A stretch of DNA of 64,000 nt from NCBI GenBank assembly GCA_964351395.1, contig CAYGOF010000012.1, positions 62,001-126,000 of the forward strand. The letters are read 5' to 3'. This DNA is from Imperialibacter sp964351395. GTDB lineage: Bacteria > Bacteroidota > Bacteroidia > Cytophagales > Cyclobacteriaceae. This document shows positions 24,552-33,671 of this stretch, piece after piece. Position 1 is the stretch's first letter. Every line of letters starts with the position of its first letter. Below the pieces are notes generated by a model that saw only the letters and a program-made list of their open reading frames with translations, did not search any database and had not been told where the DNA came from. The position numbers and the translations under genes were made by a program.

Positions 24552-25819
24552 GCAAGTCGCTACAGCAAAGAGACAAGGAATTGATTTGGCATCCTTTTAC
24601 TCCTTTGGAAGGTGGCGTAGTGCCACTGGTTGTCAGAAGGGCAGAAGGGGCTTACTTGTTCACCGAAGACGGAAGGAAGATCCTGGATGCAGTTTCGTCG
24701 TGGTGGGTGAACATTCATGGGCATGCACAGCCGGATATCGCCAATGCCATAGCGGAACAGGCTAAAAAGCTGGAACAGGTCATCTTTGCGGGGTTTACCC
24801 ACGAACCCGCGGTACAGGTGGCTGAACAATTGATGGCTATTCTGCCTGATAAATTTTCCAAAGTATTCTATTCCGACGATGGAAGCACATCAGTCGAGGT
24901 AGCGATTAAATTGGCATTGCAATATTGGCACAATTTGGGCACCCCACGGAAACGAATTGTTGCCATTGAAGGGGCCTATCATGGTGACACGTTTGGCGCC
25001 ATGTCAGTAGGAGACAGAGGAAGCTTCAATGCGCCATTTAACCCCCTTTTGTTTGAAGTAGATTTCATTCCTTGTCCAACAGAAGCCAACAAAATTCAAG
25101 TATTCGAAATGCTGAGTAAGCTTACTTCATCGGGTGAGGTAGCTGCTTTCATTTTTGAGCCATTGGTGCAGGGCGCTGGGGGGATGAATATGCACTCCCC
25201 CGCTATTTTGGATGAGCTGATGGACATAGCGCAGCGCAACAGGGTAATTTGCATTGCTGATGAGGTGATGACTGGCTTTGGACGTACAGGCACCATTTTC
25301 GCCACCGATCAAACAGTGAACAAACCCGATCTGATGTGTATGTCGAAAGGCATTACTGGCGGTTTTCTGCCACTGGGTGTCACGGCCGTGGCCGAATTTA
25401 TTGTCGAGGCCTTTGCTACGGCTGATATGTCGAAGACATTTTTTCACGGTCATTCCTTTACTGCCAACCCATTGGCATGTGCAGCTTCTGTGGCCAGTAT
25501 GAAAATATTGCTAAGCGATTCCTGCTTGAAGCAGCGCAAAATGATCGAAGAAAATCATCGTTCGTTTGCGAAAAAAGTCGGTAGCCTTGCGATGATAAAA
25601 GATGCACGGGTCACTGGCACTATCATCGCCCTCGAAATAAATACCGGAGATACATCGTATTTTAATGATATCCGGAAGAAGATCATGCCCTTCTTTTTAG
25701 AGAGGAATATTTTGCTGAGACCCTTAGGGAATGTGATTTATATACTGCCTCCCTACATTATCACCGAGGGGGAATTGGCAATAGTCTATGGGGCAATTGA
25801 AGAGTTTCTCGCGAGTTAG
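24548..25819 (+). CDS. bioA: Adenosylmethionine-8-amino-7-oxononanoate aminotransferase
   Basis: PLP enzyme that aminates 8-amino-7-oxononanoate to diaminopelargonate with SAM as donor. The 423-residue sequence contains IWHPFTP at the start (diagnostic of BioA), SSWWVNIHGH, EGAYHGDTFGAMSVGDRG, IADEVMTGFGRTG and the PLP lysine in MCMSKGITGGFLPLG. It closes the bioFDA operon; bioB, bioC and bioH are not in the window. Its stop overlaps by 4 bp the stop of the convergent small membrane protein gene. Confidence 0.96.
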   Translation: MSKSLQQRDKELIWHPFTPLEGGVVPLVVRRAEGAYLFTEDGRKILDAVSSWWVNIHGHAQPDIANAIAEQAKKLEQVIFAGFTHEPAVQVAEQLMAILPDKFSKVFYSDDGSTSVEVAIKLALQYWHNLGTPRKRIVAIEGAYHGDTFGAMSVGDRGSFNAPFNPLLFEVDFIPCPTEANKIQVFEMLSKLTSSGEVAAFIFEPLVQGAGGMNMHSPAILDELMDIAQRNRVICIADEVMTGFGRTGTIFATDQTVNKPDLMCMSKGITGGFLPLGVTAVAEFIVEAFATADMSKTFFHGHSFTANPLACAASVASMKILLSDSCLKQRKMIEENHRSFAKKVGSLAMIKDARVTGTIIALEINTGDTSYFNDIRKKIMPFFLERNILLRPLGNVIYILPPYIITEGELAIVYGAIEEFLAS

Positions 25820-26106
25820 CTGATTGCCTTGCTTCGGACAAATTTGAACCAATAAAACAACTGACCTACTAGTCCGGTCAATAGGAGCGCAAGAATCCAG
25901 GAAGTCTTGCGTTCTCTGTTCAAGTCTAGGTTTTTAACAGCATGAACAATATACAGCACGGCACCAACCAGGGTGATGATCCATGCTGCCATAAGTAGGT
26001 TTACTCCCCAATAAGAGTTGTACTTGAGACCTAAGGGACCAGCAAGAATAATCGAAAGATGAGCAATAGGAAATAAGAGATAAATGGCAGGAGGAATTTT
26101 ATTCAT
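25816..26106 (-). CDS. Small three-helix membrane protein
   Basis: A 96-residue protein with three hydrophobic segments at about 7-23, 35-56 and 70-86, separated by a short basic loop (NLDLNRERKTS), and a basic C-terminal tail. I do not recognise a characterised family. It overlaps the end of bioA by 4 bp on the opposite strand. A role in cell-envelope or transport cannot be deduced. Confidence 0.7.
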   Translation of the reverse strand: MNKIPPAIYLLFPIAHLSIILAGPLGLKYNSYWGVNLLMAAWIITLVGAVLYIVHAVKNLDLNRERKTSWILALLLTGLVGQLFYWFKFVRSKAIS

Positions 26107-26139
26107 TGTTTGTCGATGGATGATTTTAGCTATGTCAAT

Positions 26140-27108
26140 TTAATTTATTAAACTAAATATATCAGCTTCTTTTGCGATATTAAATCCATTCTTTAGAACG
26201 GTTTGCTTTTCGTCACTTCCCCAAATGAGCGGATTCGTATGGTTAAAGTGAATGAAGTGCACCTTGTTTTTTGTTGTTTGAGGCAAGTCTTGGAACAAGG
26301 TCATAGATTCTTCCACGAAAGGATGGGGTACTTCGCTCATATCGCGGGCTATTTCTCCATTGCGGTAGAAAGTGGCATCAATTAGAGCGTAGTCGGATGA
26401 TGTCACTACCTCCCGAATATCTTTGTCCCATTTGCTCCATTTGTCGATATCTGGTATAAAGATCAGGCTTTTGGTCTTGCTCTCAATCAGGTAGCCAACC
26501 GTTTCAGAAAACTCATCACGGTGAGGCACTAGAAAAGGAGTGACCGATATATTATCAGACAACTTAATGGTAGAGTCGGCCGACAGATTTTTGAGACCGA
26601 TGTTTTTAAGTTGCACTAGTTGGCTCCAGGGACCGTTAGACGTAAGGTAGTCCCTCATTTTACTCATGCCATAAACAGGAACATTGGATGCCCCCATAAT
26701 CTCCCTGCCTAATTCCATTAGCCCCGTATAGTGACCTACGTGGGCATGGGTAAGAAAAATTCCGTCGGGAGCTGCCTTATTGAGTCCAGAAGTTTCATTC
26801 AGGTCGTGCCATTGGGCTTTGAAGTCGGGGCTGGCTTCAAGCATCCAAACTTTGCCAGCTATTTTGTCGACGATGCCCAGACTCACAACTTTCTCTTCAT
26901 TTTGCTCTCCAGACCAGTAGCGCTTGCAGCAAGCTTTTTCGCAGCCTGCTTGTGGGTAGCCAGCATCTTGCGCGACGCCAAGTACCACAATGAATTGGTC
27001 TGGCAAATTAGTTGTGGTTTTTTGCTCACTTTCATCCTGGCTACATGAAAGAAGAACATAGCAAGTCAGGAGAGAAAGAATGACTTGAAAAAGATTAATA
27101 GATTTCAT
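26140..27108 (-). CDS. PqqB-like metallo-beta-lactamase-fold lipoprotein
   Basis: A 322-residue protein with a lipobox ending at Cys22 (YVLLSC). The mature part opens VVLGVAQDAGYPQAGCEKACC, the N-terminal hallmark of PqqB. It carries the MBL metal motif H121-x-H123-x2-H126 (LTHAHVGHYTGL), FLVPHRDEFSETVGY and IDATFY. PqqB acts as a cytosolic oxygenase in PQQ synthesis; here the protein is exported, and no pqqA, C, D or E is nearby, so it is a relative with another role. It is divergent from an M14 carboxypeptidase gene. Confidence 0.87.
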   Translation of the reverse strand: MKSINLFQVILSLLTCYVLLSCSQDESEQKTTTNLPDQFIVVLGVAQDAGYPQAGCEKACCKRYWSGEQNEEKVVSLGIVDKIAGKVWMLEASPDFKAQWHDLNETSGLNKAAPDGIFLTHAHVGHYTGLMELGREIMGASNVPVYGMSKMRDYLTSNGPWSQLVQLKNIGLKNLSADSTIKLSDNISVTPFLVPHRDEFSETVGYLIESKTKSLIFIPDIDKWSKWDKDIREVVTSSDYALIDATFYRNGEIARDMSEVPHPFVEESMTLFQDLPQTTKNKVHFIHFNHTNPLIWGSDEKQTVLKNGFNIAKEADIFSLIN

Positions 27109-27233
27109 GCCACAATCTACGGAATCTCAGAATATTGAGAAGATCAATCAATGATGAACCTTCCTTTTGTCACATTCCTATTCAAAGGATCATTCTCCTT
27201 CAGTATCTTATTGCATCAATCAAACCGTACGCC

Positions 27234-28919
27234 ATGTTTAAAAAATTGATTCTTGTCTTCCTCCTTATTGCCAGCGCACATTTAATTAAAGCGCAATCAG
27301 AGGACCCCAAAAACCCTAATTGGGCCAAATATCACACCACGGCAGATGCCTACTACCTGCTGCAGGAATGGGCGAAAGCCTATCCAAATCTTACAAAGCT
27401 TTATTCTATTGGCGAGACCCTTAAAGGTACTCAGCTGATGGTGCTGGAAATTACCAACAAAAGCACAGGTGCAGCGGAGGACAAACCTGCCTATTACTAC
27501 GATGGCAATATTCACGCAGGTGAGCTGACGGGTGCCGAAGTCGCTTTACATTACACTTGGTTATTGCTCAGTAGCTATGGCAAAGATCCAAGAATCACCA
27601 AACTGCTTGATTCGCGCACCATTTACATCCGCCCCAAGTTCAATCCCGATGGTGCAGACATAGCACTCACCACACCAAATGCGCTGCGGAGCACTCCTCG
27701 TCCATATGATCAGGACAACGACGGATTACTGGACGAAGATCCAGGCAACGACCTGAACAAAGACAACCTGATTACCGAGATGCGGGTGAAAAACCCAACT
27801 GGCAAATGGAAAATCAGTTCTGAAGATTCTCGCATAATGGTAGAGCGGGAGCCCAACGATCTATCAGGTGATTTCTACGATATGTATGACGAAGGTATTG
27901 ATGATGACAAAGACGGACAGTACAATGAGGATGGCATTGGTGGCATAGATATGAACCGCAACTTCCCTCGAAACTGGGGGCTGGAATCGGAACAACGAGG
28001 GGCAGGACCCTATCCGTTGTCGGAGCCAGAAACCAGGGCGACGATTGAATTTCTGAGCTCTCATCGTAATATCACAGGGATTTTTCATGGGCACACAGCT
28101 GCCGGATTCCTTTATAGGCTTCCATCGACTACCAATTGGGATGAATTTAACATGGCCGACCAGCGCTTGATTCTGGAGTTATCGGACAAATATGCGACCA
28201 CCACAAGCCAGAGGGTAGTGCCAAGCTACAGCAATCCGCGCTTACACCGCCATGGTACGCTGATCAGCTGGGGCTATTGGGACTACGGAGTCGTGGGTTT
28301 TGTGCCAGAGTTTTGGGGGGCCTTTCAGGCTGATGCTGACAAAGACGGTAGGGTATCTGACCTGGAAAGGATAAAGTGGAACGATGCCGAACTGGGCGGC
28401 AAGGGCTTTGTCAATTGGCAGGCCTATGATCATCCACAATTGGGTAAAGTTGAAATAGGTGGCTGGGACCATAAGTTTACCCGTCAGAATCCGCCCACCA
28501 AATACCTGAAAGGTGAGATTGAAAAATATGTGGAATGGATGCTTTGGCTGGCTGAAACCAGCCCTAAGATTGCCGTTTCCCAACCTAAAGTAGAGGTGCT
28601 CGAAAAAGGCAAGCTTGTAAAGGTGAGTTTGACAGTAGAAAATGATGGCTATTTACCTACCAATATCACCGAAAGAGCCATAGAGCTGGAGATAGCGAAG
28701 CCTGTACGTGCAATTGTGGACGTTAGTGGCGCCGAATTGGTGAGCGGAAAAATGAGAACCGATTTGGGTAACTTACCCGGCCGCAGAGATGCTGAAAGTG
28801 GGGAGAGGACCAAGACAGTTGAGTATGTCTTTAAGGTAACGGGCTCTACCCCTAAGGCAACCATCATCATTGACTCCGAAAAAGGAGGGAAGGTGAAGAG
28901 GGAAGTGAGCTTGCAATAA
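27234..28919 (+). CDS. Secreted M14 family zinc carboxypeptidase
   Basis: Starting at 27234 (MFKKLILVFLL) the protein has 561 residues with a signal peptide ending KAQ. The zinc pair H94 and E97 lies in GNIHAGELTG, the third histidine in GIFHGHTAAG, and a likely catalytic Glu in VPEFWGAF. Acidic repeats (DQDNDGLLDEDPGNDLNKDN and similar) look like calcium-binding inserts, and a C-terminal beta domain follows (after about residue 455). Probably periplasmic or extracellular peptide degradation. A longer frame from 27135 adds 33 residues before the signal peptide and is rejected. It ends in a strong hairpin terminator. Confidence 0.92.
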   Translation: MFKKLILVFLLIASAHLIKAQSEDPKNPNWAKYHTTADAYYLLQEWAKAYPNLTKLYSIGETLKGTQLMVLEITNKSTGAAEDKPAYYYDGNIHAGELTGAEVALHYTWLLLSSYGKDPRITKLLDSRTIYIRPKFNPDGADIALTTPNALRSTPRPYDQDNDGLLDEDPGNDLNKDNLITEMRVKNPTGKWKISSEDSRIMVEREPNDLSGDFYDMYDEGIDDDKDGQYNEDGIGGIDMNRNFPRNWGLESEQRGAGPYPLSEPETRATIEFLSSHRNITGIFHGHTAAGFLYRLPSTTNWDEFNMADQRLILELSDKYATTTSQRVVPSYSNPRLHRHGTLISWGYWDYGVVGFVPEFWGAFQADADKDGRVSDLERIKWNDAELGGKGFVNWQAYDHPQLGKVEIGGWDHKFTRQNPPTKYLKGEIEKYVEWMLWLAETSPKIAVSQPKVEVLEKGKLVKVSLTVENDGYLPTNITERAIELEIAKPVRAIVDVSGAELVSGKMRTDLGNLPGRRDAESGERTKTVEYVFKVTGSTPKATIIIDSEKGGKVKREVSLQ

Positions 28920-28922
28920 AGC

Positions 28923-28956
28923 AAGAAGAGCTCGCCAGTCATGGTGAGCTCTTCTT
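28923..28956 (+). terminator. Hairpin terminator of the M14 carboxypeptidase gene
   Basis: AAGAAGAGCTCGCC (28923-28936) pairs with GGTGAGCTCTTCTT (28943-28956) over 14 bp, with one G-T pair and a 6-nt loop, starting 3 bp after the stop. Only a short T-rich tail follows. Confidence 0.7.
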
Positions 28957-28973
28957 ATTCGATGCTAGTATTG

Positions 28974-29102
28974 CTAAATGGTTCGACTTACATCAAACTG
29001 CGCCAGATAATCCCCAACCCTTCTAACAAACATGCCGCCCAGTGCACCGTCTACCGCTCAGATGCCGTAGCTGTTGCCAAGGAACGCTGTAAGCAAAATC
29101 CG
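28974..29102 (-). pseudogene. Decayed 3'-end fragment of the 2-oxoacid dehydrogenase E2 gene
   Basis: On the minus strand it reads FLGNSYGI-stop-AVDGALGGMFVRRV, then GDYLAQFDVSRTI and stop. The intact E2 protein ends FLSHSYDHRVVDGALGGMFV, RRVADYLEQFDVSRSI. The match covers about 40 codons, roughly four fifths identical in DNA by eye. The catalytic HR is lost to a stop. It lies in the same orientation as the intact gene, about 1 kb away, with the MNT/HEPN pair between them. 29103-29268 shows nothing else recognisable. Confidence 0.85.
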
Positions 29103-29268
29103 AGTCAAAATACATTTATGGCTCAGATACATTGGAAGTAAAGCTAAAATTCGCCTCTATTTGAGCTATAAAACGGGTCTGGATGAGCTTTAAATCCTGT
29201 GCAGGTCGCTATGGACTTTCGAAACCCTCCTTCGATAATTAATGAAAATTATGTAGTATTTTTACTGT

Positions 29269-29589
29269 ATGAGCGAGAAGGATCAGTTCTTACAAAAGGT
29301 AATCGGGGTTATTAATACAAATGCCCCCGACGCTGAAGTCTACCTTTATGGCTCCAGAGCCAGAGGCGATGCCAGGGACTTGTCTGATTGGGATTTATTG
29401 ATCTTGCTTAACCGTCCAGATGTTCCCTTTGATTTTGAAACCAGTTTCATGGACGCATTCTACGACATTGAGCTTGAAACAGGTCAGATCATCACTCCTT
29501 TGATATACTCGAAAAAGGATTGGAATGAAAATCACTCCTATACACCACTTTTTGAAAATATTGAAAAGGAGGGAGTTCAGATAAAATGA
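29269..29589 (+). CDS. MNT-type nucleotidyltransferase antitoxin
   Basis: A 106-residue minimal nucleotidyltransferase. The catalytic GS-x10-D-x-D signature is intact: G28-S29 through D40 and D42 (YGSRARGDARDLSDWDLLI). Such MNT proteins neutralise a HEPN partner by binding it and, in characterised cases, adding AMP groups to it. The stop overlaps the HEPN gene start by 4 bp (29586-29589), the usual tight coupling of this module. It sits between two copies of an E2 gene 3' end. Confidence 0.9.
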   Translation: MSEKDQFLQKVIGVINTNAPDAEVYLYGSRARGDARDLSDWDLLILLNRPDVPFDFETSFMDAFYDIELETGQIITPLIYSKKDWNENHSYTPLFENIEKEGVQIK

Positions 29590-29975
29590 AAGGCACGAAG
29601 GAAGATTTAATAAAATATAGGCTGTTGCGTGCCAGAGACACTTATGAAGATGCTCAAATACTGGCTGAGAGAAATAAATGGAATTCCACAATCAACCGAC
29701 TCTACTATGCGGCTTATTATGCGGTCATGGCTTTGCTGCTAAATTCTGACCTGAAGCCAACGACTCACAACGGAGCCAAATCCAATTTTTCAGAATATTT
29801 CATTCTTCCAAATAAGGTGTCAAAGGAGCATGGTAAGATGTATTCGCAACTCTTTACCTGGAGGCAAAAAGGCGATTACGATGATATGTTTGATTTCAAC
29901 GAAGAAAAAGTAATGCCATATTTTTCGCCTGTCTTAGAATTGATCAATCTGATTGAAGATATGGTTCTGGAATAG
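29586..29975 (+). CDS. HEPN domain toxin, UPF0332 type
   Basis: A 129-residue all-alpha protein of the HEPN superfamily. INRLYYAAYYAVMALLLN (about 39-56) is the characteristic central helix, followed by HNGAKSNFSEYFI, LFTWRQKGDYDDMFDF and a final long helix, the order seen in UPF0332/COG1895. The classical RNase R-x4-6-H motif is not evident, so it may belong to the branch that is not an obvious nuclease. Overlaps the MNT antitoxin gene by 4 bp. Confidence 0.85.
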   Translation: MKGTKEDLIKYRLLRARDTYEDAQILAERNKWNSTINRLYYAAYYAVMALLLNSDLKPTTHNGAKSNFSEYFILPNKVSKEHGKMYSQLFTWRQKGDYDDMFDFNEEKVMPYFSPVLELINLIEDMVLE

Positions 29976-30009
29976 CAGACGGTTCTTCGCACTTTTCGTG
30001 GATGTTGGC

Positions 30010-31278
30010 CTAAATACTCCTACTCACATCAAACTGCTCCAGATAATCGGCCACCCTTCTCACGAACATACCTCCTAGTGCACCATCTACTACCCGGTGG
30101 TCGTAGCTGTGGCTAAGGAACATTTGCTGGCGAATGCCGATAAAATCTCCCTGAGGGGTTTCAATCACCGCAGGCTTTTTACGAATCGCACCTACAGCCA
30201 TAATAGCCACCTGCGGTTGCATGATGATAGGGGTGCCCATTACATTGCCAAAGGAGCCCACATTGGAGACAGTATAAGTACCGCCAGATAATTCATCCGG
30301 TTTCAGGCTATTGGTTCTGGCCCTTTCTGCCAGGTCATTTACTGCGTGGGCAATACCTAACAGGCTCAGTTTGTCGGCATTTTTAATCACTGGCACAATT
30401 AGGTTACCAGAAGGTAAGGCCACTGCCATTCCAATATGAACGGCCTGGTGCCTGACGATTTTGGTGCCATCTACTGAGATATTGATCATCGGGAAGTCCT
30501 TGATCGCTTTTACAATGGCTTCAATAAAAATAGGTGTGAAGGTAAGTGCTGCTTTTTCCTTTTCCTGGAATGATCGCTTCCACTTATTTCTCCAATTAAC
30601 TAACTCAGTTACATCTGCCTCTACAAAAGAAGTAACATGGGCGCTTATTTGTCTGCTGGCCAGCATGCGCTCAGCAATCATCTTGCGCATGCGGTCCATT
30701 TCTATAATTTCATCATCGCCGCTATAGGTAATTTTTACCGGCTCGGCAATTGTCCTTGGAGCGACTGCTTTCCCTCTCGATTGCACGTAAGAAAGGATGT
30801 CATTCTTGGTGACTCGGCCATCTTTGCCAGTACCAGGAATGGCTTCCAGTTCAGTGTTGCCTATTTTTTCCTCTTTGGCGATGCTCATCACCAAAGGAGA
30901 ATAAAATCTATCAGACGAGGGTTTCGCAACAGGAGTTGGGTGAACGGCTGCCACAGCGGCTTCGACCATTTCAGCCGCAAGAGCTACTGCTTCTTTTTCT
31001 TTTCCTGCTACTTCAGTAGTCTGACCGTTTTCTGCTGCGTCAATTTCAATAATGGCAATGGCTTTGCCCACCTGCACTACTTCGCCTTCTTTGGCTAATA
31101 TCTCCTTTAACACCCCAGCATGGGTAGCGGGCACCTCAGTATCCACCTTATCTGTGGCTACTTCCAGCACCGACTCATCTTGTTCAATGGTCTCTCCCGG
31201 CTTCTTCAGCCATGAAAGGATGGTTCCTTCCATTATACTCTCGCCCATTTTGGGCATCACCATTTCAACTACTGCCAT
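30010..31278 (-). CDS. Dihydrolipoamide acyltransferase, E2 of a 2-oxoacid dehydrogenase complex
   Basis: A 422-residue E2 subunit that carries acyl groups on a swinging lipoyl arm. There is one lipoyl domain (1-80) with the lipoyl lysine in EVATDKVDTEVP, a Pro/Ala/Val linker, an E1/E3-binding domain (SPLVMSIAKEEKIGN, about 130-165) and the catalytic domain from about 185, with the active site SHSYDHRVVDG near the C-terminus. Which complex is uncertain: pyruvate, 2-oxoglutarate or branched-chain. E1 and E3 genes are not adjacent. Its last about 40 codons recur as a pseudogene at 28974-29102. Confidence 0.93.
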   Translation of the reverse strand: MAVVEMVMPKMGESIMEGTILSWLKKPGETIEQDESVLEVATDKVDTEVPATHAGVLKEILAKEGEVVQVGKAIAIIEIDAAENGQTTEVAGKEKEAVALAAEMVEAAVAAVHPTPVAKPSSDRFYSPLVMSIAKEEKIGNTELEAIPGTGKDGRVTKNDILSYVQSRGKAVAPRTIAEPVKITYSGDDEIIEMDRMRKMIAERMLASRQISAHVTSFVEADVTELVNWRNKWKRSFQEKEKAALTFTPIFIEAIVKAIKDFPMINISVDGTKIVRHQAVHIGMAVALPSGNLIVPVIKNADKLSLLGIAHAVNDLAERARTNSLKPDELSGGTYTVSNVGSFGNVMGTPIIMQPQVAIMAVGAIRKKPAVIETPQGDFIGIRQQMFLSHSYDHRVVDGALGGMFVRRVADYLEQFDVSRSI

Positions 31279-31505
31279 GTCAATAAGTATTTCGTATCCT
31301 TTTGGGTAAAAGCTTATTTGTTTTGCTGAAATAAAATAAACAAAACATTATATCGTTTCACTAGTCTAAAGGACTAATATTCCTAACAATCGTTTGTTTG
31401 TAAATCTCAACTTACGGATTCGAAGTTAACATTTTAATAGGAATGATGTGCAATTTTTCCTCTCCACATCATTAGCTTTTTTTAAACAAGGAAGAAAACC
31501 AACAC

Positions 31506-32768
31506 TTATCTGGTCAGTGCTTCCATTTCCATCAGCGATGTTCTTAGAAGGTTGAGTGTATGCAAGGCACTTGCATGGATGTTGATTTGGCGGTCGGTTG
31601 TCAACTGCAATTTTCTGGTGAAAGTTTGCCCTTCGAATGCGCAAGCAATCCAAACGGTACCAACTGGTTTGTCTTCTGTTCCTCCATCCGGGCCAGCAAT
31701 ACCCGAAGTGGCCAGTCCGATATCAGTCTTCAATTTTTTCCTTACGCCCTCGGCCATTTGTCTCACAGTTTCTTCACTTACTGCACCTACTGTATCAAGT
31801 GTTTCCTGCTTTACTTCGAGCTCATCTCTTTTGATACGGTTGTCATAGGAAATAATGCTACCCATAAAGTAGGCTGAGCTGCCAGGAACACTGGTGATTT
31901 CATGTGCCAGGTAGCCACCAGTGCAGCTTTCGGCAGTTGATAGGGTTAATTTTCGCGCCAACAAAAGTTTTCCTATTGCCGATTCAATCGTCTCTTGATC
32001 GTAGCCGTAAACAAACTTCTGGATGCCAGGCAATACCCGATCAATCTGCTCTTGTACCTCTTTTTCTAACGTTTTAAAATCTGGGCCAGCTGCTGTTAGC
32101 CTTAATTTTACTTCTCCAGGACTTGGTAAATACGCAAGTTTGATGTTGGGAGGTAAACTAGTTTCCCACCACTCGATTTTATCTGAAAGCCACGACTCGC
32201 CAATACCTATGGTACGAATCATTTTATGATAGATAACCGGAATGATATACTTATCCCGCAGCCTTGGAATAACCTGTTCTGTGATCAACACTTTCATTTC
32301 GTAAGGAACACCAGGCAGGGAGATAAAAGTTTTATTTCCCTTTTCGAACCACATGCCAGGGGCAGTTCCCATGCGGTTAGTCAATTTTGTACTTCCTTTC
32401 GGGAGCCAGGCTTGCTGCCGATTGGTATCGGTCATTTGAAAGCCTCTCTTTTCAAACAGGGAAGTGATTTCTGCCAGCGCTTCTTCATTCAAGGCCAGCT
32501 CCATCCCGAAATACTTAGCTAAAAGAGGCTTGGTGAGGTCGTCTTTTGTTGGCCCCAGTCCGCCCGTGATGACAATAATATCCGCTCTCTGTTCCGCTTC
32601 CGCAAAGGCTGTCATCATTTCGCTTTCCACATCTCCAACCGTGGTTTTTCTAATTACTTTGATGCCTCTTTCCGACAGTTGCTGCCCGATCCAGGTGGAG
32701 TTGGTGTCGTTGATTTGTCCGTAAAGAATCTCGTCGCCAATGGTGAGTATTTCTGCGTTGATATGCAT
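31506..32768 (-). CDS. cinA: CinA-like competence/damage-inducible protein (NMN deamidase)
   Basis: A 420-residue two-domain protein: an N-terminal MoCF-binding-like (COG1058) domain, opening AEILTIGDEILYGQINDTNS and containing VITGGLGPTKDDLTKP, and a C-terminal PncC-like domain from about 265, with LSTAESCTGGYLAHEITSVPG and ATSGIAGPDGGTEDKPVGTVW. The C-terminal domain deamidates nicotinamide mononucleotide; the N-terminal one has ADP-ribose pyrophosphatase-like activity in studied members. Both domains look intact. It is followed at 31279-31505 by a 227-bp AT-rich gap before E2 with nothing recognised. Confidence 0.93.
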   Translation of the reverse strand: MHINAEILTIGDEILYGQINDTNSTWIGQQLSERGIKVIRKTTVGDVESEMMTAFAEAEQRADIIVITGGLGPTKDDLTKPLLAKYFGMELALNEEALAEITSLFEKRGFQMTDTNRQQAWLPKGSTKLTNRMGTAPGMWFEKGNKTFISLPGVPYEMKVLITEQVIPRLRDKYIIPVIYHKMIRTIGIGESWLSDKIEWWETSLPPNIKLAYLPSPGEVKLRLTAAGPDFKTLEKEVQEQIDRVLPGIQKFVYGYDQETIESAIGKLLLARKLTLSTAESCTGGYLAHEITSVPGSSAYFMGSIISYDNRIKRDELEVKQETLDTVGAVSEETVRQMAEGVRKKLKTDIGLATSGIAGPDGGTEDKPVGTVWIACAFEGQTFTRKLQLTTDRQINIHASALHTLNLLRTSLMEMEALTR

Positions 32769-32923
32769 GGAATGTTGTTCGTTAAAGGTCGAAAGTTAAT
32801 AGATCGCGATATGACCGGAAGCAGTTTGATAACTTTAAATTCTCTCCAAATTTGTGGGACGGTTTTTTAGCTATAAACATATAAAGTAGTTTTCTTTGAA
32901 AAAGTTTAAAAAGCCGCCCCGAC

Positions 32924-33643
32924 ATGAGATTTTTATCTGCTATCCTGATTGCCTGTAGTATCATCATCGTTTCTGCCTGCTCTGTTCAACAGATCCAGAA
33001 AACAATGGATGACTATTTGAAAGATTCCAAACCCACTACAGAGGAGGTTGTTTCTGGCTTAAAAGAAGCATTGCAAAAAGGCATTACCAACGGCGCCAAC
33101 AAAGCTTCTGCTGTCGATGGCTACTTTAAGAACCCACAGTTAAAAATACCATTTCCTCCTGATGTAAAGAAGGTAGAAACTAAACTTCGCCAACTTGGCT
33201 TGAACGACCAGGTGGATCGTTTTATTGAAACGCTCAACAGAGGGGCGGAGGAAGCGGCAAAAGAAGCAGCACCTATTTTTATTAGTGCCATCAAATCAAT
33301 GACGATCAGCGATGCATGGAATATCCTGAAAGGAGATAAGGATGCAGCTACTCAATATTTACAAAAAACCACCACCAGCCAACTGGAAGCTAAGTTCAAG
33401 CCCGTTATCCAAAAAGCCCTCGACAAGGTAAGTGCCACCAAATACTATGGCGACCTGGTAAACACTTATAACAAGATCCCTTTGGTGGAAAAGGTAAACC
33501 CAGACCTTAATGATTATGCAACTGGAAAAGCAATAGAGGGCTTGTTCAAGCTGGTGGCTCAGGAAGAAGCGAACATAAGAGCTAATCCTGGTGCCAGAAC
33601 GACCGAGCTTTTGAAGAAAGTATTCAAAGAGCAGGATAATTAA
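32924..33643 (+). CDS. DUF4197 family lipoprotein
   Basis: A 239-residue protein with a lipobox ending at Cys20 (IIVSAC). The mature part is helical and follows the DUF4197 pattern: VSGLKEALQKGITNGANKAS, VDGYFKNPQLKIPFPPDVKK, INRAAEEAAK-like LNRGAEEAAKEAAPIF, IL-KGDKDAATQYLQ-TT, ATGKAIEGLF. The family is periplasmic, of unknown function, and common in Gram-negative bacteria. It is divergent from cinA (155 bp between starts), which holds a weak TAGTTTTC -7-like box at 32887-32894 and no -33 element. Confidence 0.9.
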   Translation: MRFLSAILIACSIIIVSACSVQQIQKTMDDYLKDSKPTTEEVVSGLKEALQKGITNGANKASAVDGYFKNPQLKIPFPPDVKKVETKLRQLGLNDQVDRFIETLNRGAEEAAKEAAPIFISAIKSMTISDAWNILKGDKDAATQYLQKTTTSQLEAKFKPVIQKALDKVSATKYYGDLVNTYNKIPLVEKVNPDLNDYATGKAIEGLFKLVAQEEANIRANPGARTTELLKKVFKEQDN

Positions 33644-33671
33644 ATGATTGATGATAAGTAAGCGAGGAAAA

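Noticed and set aside
27135..27233. Longer start of the M14 carboxypeptidase
   Set aside because: The signal peptide begins at 27234, so the upstream residues would bury it.
32880..32900. TAGTTTTC near 32887 as the promoter of the DUF4197 gene
   Set aside because: One mismatch in the -7 box and no TTG 19 bp upstream; too weak to list as a promoter.
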